This document shows, piece by piece, positions 37,201-46,200 of a DNA stretch of 46,518 nucleotides; the stretch's first letter is position 1; each line of letters starts with the position of its first letter. The stretch comes from an uncultured Saprospiraceae bacterium (lineage in GTDB: Bacteria > Bacteroidota > Bacteroidia > Chitinophagales > Saprospiraceae), in NCBI GenBank assembly GCA_937928405.1, contig CALFWZ010000017.1:1-46518 (forward strand), in the 5' to 3' direction. The notes under the pieces are model-generated. The model did no database searches. It was not told the DNA's origin and was given only the letters and a program-made list of their open reading frames with translations. A program made the translations under genes and the position numbers.

Positions 37201-40200
37201 TCGAGGAGGAACCTTAACAAATTGGGGACTAGAAATTAATGATGGAACAACATCTAATGGAAATATTGAAGATTATGATTTCTATATCACAAATAATCTT
37301 GCTGATTGGGGCCTTCCTGTTGTGTCCGGTGAGTTTGATGGAACACCAGTGATGAAGAAAGTGGTATTTGAACAAACAAATGGCCGATACATTCGATTAG
37401 TCGCAAACTCTGAAATCAATGGTGGACCTTGGACCACTATTGCTGAATTGAACGTAGTCGCTTGTGGGGTACAACCTGCGGTAGAAAACTCTGCTCCAAT
37501 TTGGATCACTGCTGACTTTCCAGAAGGAAGTACTAGTAGTGGAAATATCCGTATCTGTGTAGATCACGATGGAGATGGTGGTGCATTTGTCGATGACTTT
37601 GGAACTCCGTTTGATGAAGAATACTTTATCCAAGCGCTAGGACAAATAAAATTATATGACACTAATGATAATGATCAGACAGGTACGCGGATTTGGGTTT
37701 GTGATAATTCTGATGCTTTTATTGCCGGTGCTTGGGGACAAGATCCTGCCACGGCTAGTCCTGGTTCACCTGCAATCGATTTAGGAACTGGCTTACCAAA
37801 TGGTATTCCATTCTCAATTTCGAAATGTGCGGACCTTTCTAAAGATATTAATGGAAATGGAAAGTTTGATGAATGTGATGAAGTAATTTACACCATTATG
37901 ATCCGTAATACAGGAGCGCTTCCATTATCTGTAGGAACGCTAACCTTATTGGATACTTTACCAGATGAATTGACTTATATTGATGGATCAACAAGCGCAA
38001 TCATTGGAAATAATATTACAACCTTAGCAGATGACCCTAACCCATACTCTAGCTTCCCGCTGGATGAACTTGGTTATCGTCATGGAAGTGTTATCCTGCC
38101 AGATGATTCTATTTTGTTTAAATTCAATGCGGTTATTAATGATCTTTCAAATCCTACTTTTGTTCGAAATTTAGCAAGTGCGACGAATAACGGTGCAAGC
38201 TTAGACGCAGAGGTTACATTCCCTGTTGAAACGCCGATTAGTCCAATTAGAGATCTTATTGGCCCTGATACTACATTGAGTTGCGATAATATTAATATGG
38301 CCGCCGTTCAAGATAGCTGCTTCCAAGAAGGTTTATTACCACAGTATAGCTGGAGTAGCCGTTCGGTGGACTCCCAGCAAGGTCCAAACTTTGGTGGAGC
38401 TGAAGCAATTGATGGAAATCGAAATACCTATTGGTTAACGAATAGTAGTCCACCAACTACTTGTGGAGTAGGTCATGCTACCAATGGTGTTGGAAATACT
38501 GGAGTAGTTAATCCTACTAATGTTATTGGTGCGGCAGATGGAAATTTTGCGACACTGAATAATCAAGGACAGGTTTTAGTAATTGATCTAGGAGAAGTAA
38601 TTGCTGCTGGAACACCTTACACAGTTAGACTTCGTAGAAGCCCAGCAACAGGAGGAACTCCTACACTTCGTATCGCTGAATCTGGCGACGGAGTTAACTA
38701 TCGAAATAGAGGAGATAATCCTTTCTCCACCAACAATTCAAGTTTCTTTAACTATGATTTAGTTGCTGAGTATGATACACGTTTTGTTCGGTTTTCTAAT
38801 ATTACTGCTTGGGACCTTGACATCGATGCTTTAGAATTCCAATGTTGTTGTACAGGAGCTATTCCTGAATCATTGCCACATGCTATTCAGATCGACCTTG
38901 GACAAGTAGAAGATATCTCTGGATTTACTTACCTGCCTCGACAGGATAATGCAGATGGACGTATTGGTGATTATGAATTTTATGTTAGTATGGATGGTAC
39001 CAATTGGGGAAGTCCAGTAGCTACTGGTACTTGGACTTCTGGAACTGATCCAGAGTCAGTTACTTTCCCAAATCAACTTGGACAATATGTACAGTTAAGA
39101 GCTTTGTCAGAAGTGAATGGAGGAAACCTCACGGCTGTTGCCGAATTATTAGTGACTGGTTGTATTGTTAATACCACTTTTGCTGAGACAAGCACACAAA
39201 CCAGTAACGATACTTGTAGTGATCATGAATATACGATAACGCGTACATGGACTACGACGGATTATTGTGGAAATCAATTTGTTGAGACTCAAAACATTAC
39301 CGTAGTTGACACAACTGCACCGGTTCTATTGGACATTCCTTCTGATATTACTGTAACTCCTTCTGGAATTCCTGAGCCACCACTTTTAAACTGTGGAAAT
39401 AGTGTTACGAATATTGCTCTAGGAAAACCAGCTACTCAGTCAAGTGTGGCTTATGGGGCACCAGCAAGTAGATTGGTTGATGGAATTTATAGTAACATTA
39501 ATCACACTGCTACAGAAGTAGAACCTTGGTGGGAAGTAGACCTTTTAGCAGTATATCAATTAGACTCCATTCATGTTTTTAATCGAACAAGTTGTTGTCA
39601 AAATAGAACGGATGATTACTATATTCTTATTTCTAAAAAACCTTTTACTTCCACTGATCTAACTACTACGCTAGCTGATCCTGAAGTACATAGTTATTTT
39701 GAAGGATCTGAGGCGCAATTCCCTACAAATACTCCAGTTGCTAGTTCTGGAAGATATGTAAGAATTCAACTGCAAAATGGGGATATAATGAATATCGCCG
39801 AGGTAGAAATATTCCCTCGATGTATTAATTCAGAAGATAATTGTGATCCTAGTCCAGTCGTTACTTTTGTTGAAAATACTACTTCCACGGGTTGTAGTTT
39901 TGAAATAGAACGTATCTGGACGGCCACGGATGTTTGTGGAAATACATCTTCTCAACAACAAACAATTTTTGTTGGGTCAACGCTAGATATAGATGCCCTG
40001 GGTTTAAATAATGTTGAATGTAATGGGGATAATGATGGTGGGGCCTTTGTTAGTATAGCAGGTGGAGTTGCACCGATTTCTATACTATGGAGTAATGCTG
40101 AATCTTCAGATACGATTAGAAACTTAAGTGTAGGAACATACTACGTAACGGTCACGGATAACCTAGGCTGTTCTGCCTTGGATAGTATCACTTTGTTACA

Positions 40201-43200
40201 ACCTCCACCAACTGTTATTGCAACTTCTATCACCTCTAATTTCGATGGAGAAGCGATTAGTTGCGCTGGAGGGAATAGCGGTTCAGCTCGAGCTAATGCT
40301 ACAGGCGGAGCAGGAGGATTTACTTACGAGTGGAGTAATGGTGATAACACTGCTATCGCAGATTCTCTAAGCGCTGGTACGTATACGGTTACGGCTACTG
40401 ATATGAATGGCTGTACTGAAACAGCTAATATTACCTTAAACGATCCGCCAATATTAATGGCTTCGACAGCAACAACGACTCCTATTTCTTGTTTTGGTGA
40501 AAATGACGGTCAAGCTACAGTTACTGCTTCAGGAGGAATCGGTACTTACAGTTATCAATGGAGTAGTAGGAATACGGGGCCAATTTCTTCAAGTGGAAAT
40601 ATTGCAAATAACTTAGTTGCGGGTACTTACGATGTAACCGTTACTGATAGTTACTCTTGTGAAGTCGTTGATTCCATTATAATAACTGAACCCAATGCTA
40701 TAATAATAAACGTAGATGCAGAGGTTAATCCTACTACTTGTAACGCCTCAGATGGTTCCATTACCATATCTGCTTCTGGTGGAGTAGGAACTCCTGAATA
40801 TAGATTAGGAACAGGGGCATGGCAGTCGAGTGGTACCTTTACAGGACTAACTTCTGGAACTTATGAGTTCTTTGCTCGGAATGATAATGGAAGTTGTGAA
40901 ACAGGACCCGTAGAAGTCATTCTCAATGATGCGGTACCTTTCTCTTGTACTTTTATTTTTCCAGATACGGCTAATTTAGTTACTTGTCTCACCAATGATT
41001 CGATTCGCTTCACGATTGATTCTTTACCAGATGCTACCGGCTTTGATTGGATGCTACCATCAGGTATTAATATTATAAGTGGAGATAGTACTTCATCAAT
41101 TGTTATTGATCCGACTACGGTTGATTCAGGTCGTTATAATATTTGCGTGTCAACTTTAAGTGATTGTGGTGCTTCACCTTTCTGCTGTTATGAATTAAAC
41201 CTTATCCCTTGTTATGAAATTTGTGGCAACGGTATTGATGATAATCAAAATGGACTCATTGATTGTGATGATCCCGCTTGTGGAACAACTGCTAACATAT
41301 CAGTTCCTCCTATTTCTTGTCCAGCTGATATGGCTGTTTTTAGTGCATTTGATAATGGACCAGACACGGAATATTTTTGGAACTTTGGAACAAATGCTAC
41401 GCCAGATACAATTTCAGGCATAGGTCCGCATAGCGTTACCTTTGATAGTTGTGGTGTGAAAACAATTAGTCTTGCTGTCAGTCGAGGAGGTTGTATATCA
41501 ACGGATACAATTATGTTTAATGTCTTAGATGTAGATCTACCTGTTTGGAATTCAACTCCAAGTGATTTAATGTTAGAATGTAGTAGTTCAATAAATTTAA
41601 CAGACTCTATTACTCAGTGGTTGGATAATTATGGTGGCGCAACCGTTTCAGATAATTGTTCTGTAGAGGTTCTAAATGATTATTCTGCGTTAGCAGATAG
41701 CTGTGGACCTACAGGAACAGCATTAGTTACGTTTACGGCTACCGATGGATGTGGGAACATTGCTACCGCTCAAGCAAATATTATTTATGAAGATAATAGC
41801 ATCCCAACAGCTACCATCCCTGCGGACACGACCGTTTATCTAAACGCATCTTGTACAGTAGATACTACAATTACTTCTACTGGAACTATTACAGATGCTT
41901 TAGATGATTGTTCTGGTACACTGACGATTACTTATGCTGATGACCAATCTACATTGAGTGGATGTAACAACACTGGAACCTTTGCAAGAACCTGGACGGT
42001 TTCTGATGAATGTGGAAATCAGCTTATTGGAACACAGAATATAACTATTGTCGATACCTTAGCTCCAACTTTTACAATACCCACGGATACAACATTATAT
42101 CTTAATTTATTCTGTTTGGTAGATACTTCGTCTACTTCTACCGGAGTACCTACAAATGTTAACGATGTTTGTACTGGGACTACAAGTTTCAATTATTCAG
42201 ATGACCTTAGTGGATTAAGTGGGTGTAATACTTCAGGTTCTTTCGTTAGAACTTGGACTGTCTCGGATGAATGTGGAAATATCGCAACAGGTATACAAAC
42301 AATATCTATTGCAGATACCTTGGCTCCGACATTTACGGCACCAAACGATACCACTTTATATCTAAGTAATCTTTGTCAGGTTGATACCACGACTAGTTCT
42401 ACAGGAACTCCAATAAATATTACAGATGCTTGTGGATCAACCTTTACAATTAATTACTCGGATGATCTTTCTCAGCTTGCTGTTGGTTGCAGTAACACGG
42501 GTACACTTCTTCGTACTTGGACAGTTTCTGATGAATGTGGAAATACAAGTACAGAGATACAAAACATTATCTTACTAGATACGATTCCACCAACTTTCAC
42601 AATGCCAGCAGATACCACTTTGTATCTTGATAATGCTTGTGCTGTTGATACTATGAATACTTCTACTGGTGTTCCAGTAAATATAACTGATCCTTGTTCT
42701 GGATCATTTACTGTTGATTACAATGACGACTTTAGTGGACTGTCTGGATGTAATAATACAGGTACGCTTCTTCGTACATGGACAGTTTCTGATGAATGTG
42801 GAAATACTGCTACAGGAATTCAATCAATAGCAATTGCTGATACGTTGGCACCTGTCTTTGTAATACCGACAGATACTATATTGTTTTTGAACTCAAGTTG
42901 TTTAGTAGATACCACCACTTCTTCTACTGGAGTTCCATCAGCCTCTATGGATGCTTGTTCTCCTACGGTTACTGCCAGTTATTCAGATGATTTATCAAAC
43001 TTAAATAATTGTAATTCTACTGGTAATTTACTAAGAACATGGACAGTATCTGATCAATGTGGAAACACTGCTACAGGGATTCAGACGATTGCAATTGCAG
43101 ATACTTTAGCGCCAAGTTTTACAATACCTGCAGATACTACCTTATATTTAAATGCGCTTTGTGATGTGGATACAACAAGTACTTCTACTGGTGAACCAAT

Positions 43201-46200
43201 AAATATTAATGATGGTTGTTCTACTGGCTTAACAGCAACTTACACAGATGATCTTACGAACCTCACTGGTTGTAATACGTCTGGTTTTATCCTGAGAACT
43301 TGGAGTGTCTCTGATGATTGTGGTAATATCACTGCACAAACCCAGTCTATCACGATTGTTGATACTTTAGGACCAGTATTTATGGCGCCAGCAGATACTA
43401 CGCTATATCTAGATGCATCTTGTACTATAGATACTTCGACTACTTCTACTGGAATGGCGACGAGTATAAATGATGCTTGTAGCGGAGTACTTACAGCAAC
43501 GTATACGGATGATTTTTCTACTTTAAATAATTGTAATAATACTGGATTTATTTCTAGAACATGGATGGTGTCTGATAACTGTGGTAACATAACCACACAG
43601 AATCAGATAATTACCGTTCTAGATACCTTAGCACCTACTTTTACATTACCAGCAGATACGACTTTGTATCTAGATTTACTATGTAGCGTAGATACAAATT
43701 CAGTTTCTACTGGAGTACCTTCTAATCTTGACGATAATTGTAGTAGCGTTATCAATACATCTTATACGGATGATTTGAGTAGTCTGACTGGATGTAATTC
43801 GACAGGAACATTGTTAAGAACTTGGGTCGTAATGGATGGTTGTGGTAATACTTCAACAGGTGTCCAAAGTATTACGATTGCAGATACGTTAGCCCCAACC
43901 TTTACGCTTCCTAATGATACGATTTTGTATCTAGACTTAAATTGTTTAGTCGATACGATGACCACGTCAACTGGAAATCCTACTAGTGTTGTTGATGCTT
44001 GTGGAGGTACGGTTACTTCAACTTATAATGATGATCTTAGTAATCTGATTTCTGGTTGTAACAACACTGGAGATTTAATTCGTACTTGGACGGTCACAGA
44101 TAATTGTGGGAATACTGCAACAGGAATCCAAACGATCACAATTACAGATACAATTCCTCCAACCTTTACGGTTCCGGTTGATACAACATTATATTTTGAT
44201 GTAAATTGTCAGATAGATACAACGACAAGTTCGATAGGTATTCCTACCAATGTTGATGATGCTTGTAGTACCTCACCAGTTGCTACTTATCTTGACAATA
44301 CCACTGCATTATCTGGTTGTAATAATACAGGAACCTTTACCAGAGTATGGACGGTTACTGATGCTTGTGGAAATGGATTTACACAAAGTCAAGTAGTTAC
44401 TGTGCTAGATACTTTAGCCCCAATATTTACAATTGCGCAGCCTATAGATACAAGTGTGCAGTGTAATAGTATTCCTGCTCCACCTGTTATTGGAACTGAA
44501 ATCGTAGCTGAAAAATGTGGAAGTAGCGTATCTGTTGTTCTTACTGAAACTACTCAAAATGCAACATGCCTGAATACCTACGAATTAGTTCGAACATGGA
44601 CAGCCACTGATGATTGTGGAAACCAAGAAGTCGTTTCACAAACAATTTTTGTTTCTGATACAATCCCTCCGGTGATAACGAATGTACCAGGTGTGATTAC
44701 AGTGGAGTGTGATAATATTCCTACGGGAGATCCAACGTCAGTAACGATAACAGATAATTGTACGTTAGTAGGAGATATCACAGTAGTAGTAAGTGATGCG
44801 ACGACGGCAGGCAGTTGTTTGAATACGTATACAATTACCCGAACGTGGACCGCCACAGACGAGTGTAATAATAGCTCAACGGCAACACAGACGATAAATG
44901 TAGAAGATACGACTCCGCCGTTGATTACGAATGTACCAGGTGTGATTACAGTGGAGTGTGATAATATTCCTACGGGAGATCCAACGGTAGTAACGGTAAC
45001 AGATAATTGTACGTTAGTAGGAGATATCACAGTAGTAGTAAGTGATGTGACGTCAGCTGGAAGTTGTGCCAATACGTATACAATTACCCGAACGTGGACG
45101 GCCACAGATGAGTGTAATAATAGCACAACAGCAACGCAGACGATTAATGTAGAAGATACGACTCCACCATTAATTACGAATGTACCAGGTGTAATTACGG
45201 TCGAGTGTGATAATATCCCGACGGGTGATCCAACGTCGGTAACGGTAACAGATAACTGTAGTGCGGCTATAGACATTACAGTAGTAGTAAGTGATGTGAC
45301 GTCAGCAGGCAGTTGTGCCAATACGTATACAATTACGCGAACGTGGACCGCCACAGATGAGTGTAATAATAGTACAACAGCAACACAGACGATTAATGTA
45401 GAAGATACGACTCCTCCAGTGATTACGAATGTACCAGGTGTGATTACAGTGGAGTGTGATAATATACCGACGGGCGATCCAACGTCAGTAACGGTAACAG
45501 ATAACTGTAGTGCGGCGGTAGACATTACAGTAGTAGTAAGTGATGTGACGTCAGCCGGAAGTTGTGCCAATACCTATACAATTACGCGAATGTGGACCGC
45601 CACAGATGAGTGTAATAATAGTACAACGGCAACACAGACGATTAATGTAGAAGATACGACCCCACCGTTGATAACGAATGTACCAGGTGTGATTACAGTG
45701 GAGTGTGATAATATCCCGACGGGCGATCCAACGTCAGTAACGGTAACAGATAATTGTAGTGCGGCAGTAGATATCACAGTAGTAGTAAGTGATGCGACAG
45801 CGCCCGGCAGTTGTGCAAATACGTATACGATTACCCGAACGTGGACGGCGACAGATGAGTGTAATAATAGCTCAACGGCAACACAAACGATTAATGTAGA
45901 AGATACGACGCCACCGTTGATTACGAATGTACCAGGCGTGATTACAGTAGAGTGTGATAATATCCCGACGGGAGATCCAACGTCAGTAACGGTAACAGAT
46001 AACTGTAGCGCGGCTATAGACATTACAGTAGTAGTAAATGATGTGACTTCAGCTGGAAGTTGTGCAAATACGTATACGATTACCCGAACGTGGACGGCGA
46101 CAGATGAGTGTAATAATAGTACAACGGCAACGCAGACGATTAATGGAGAAGATACGACCCCACCATTAATTACGAATGTACCAGGTGTAATTACGGTAGA

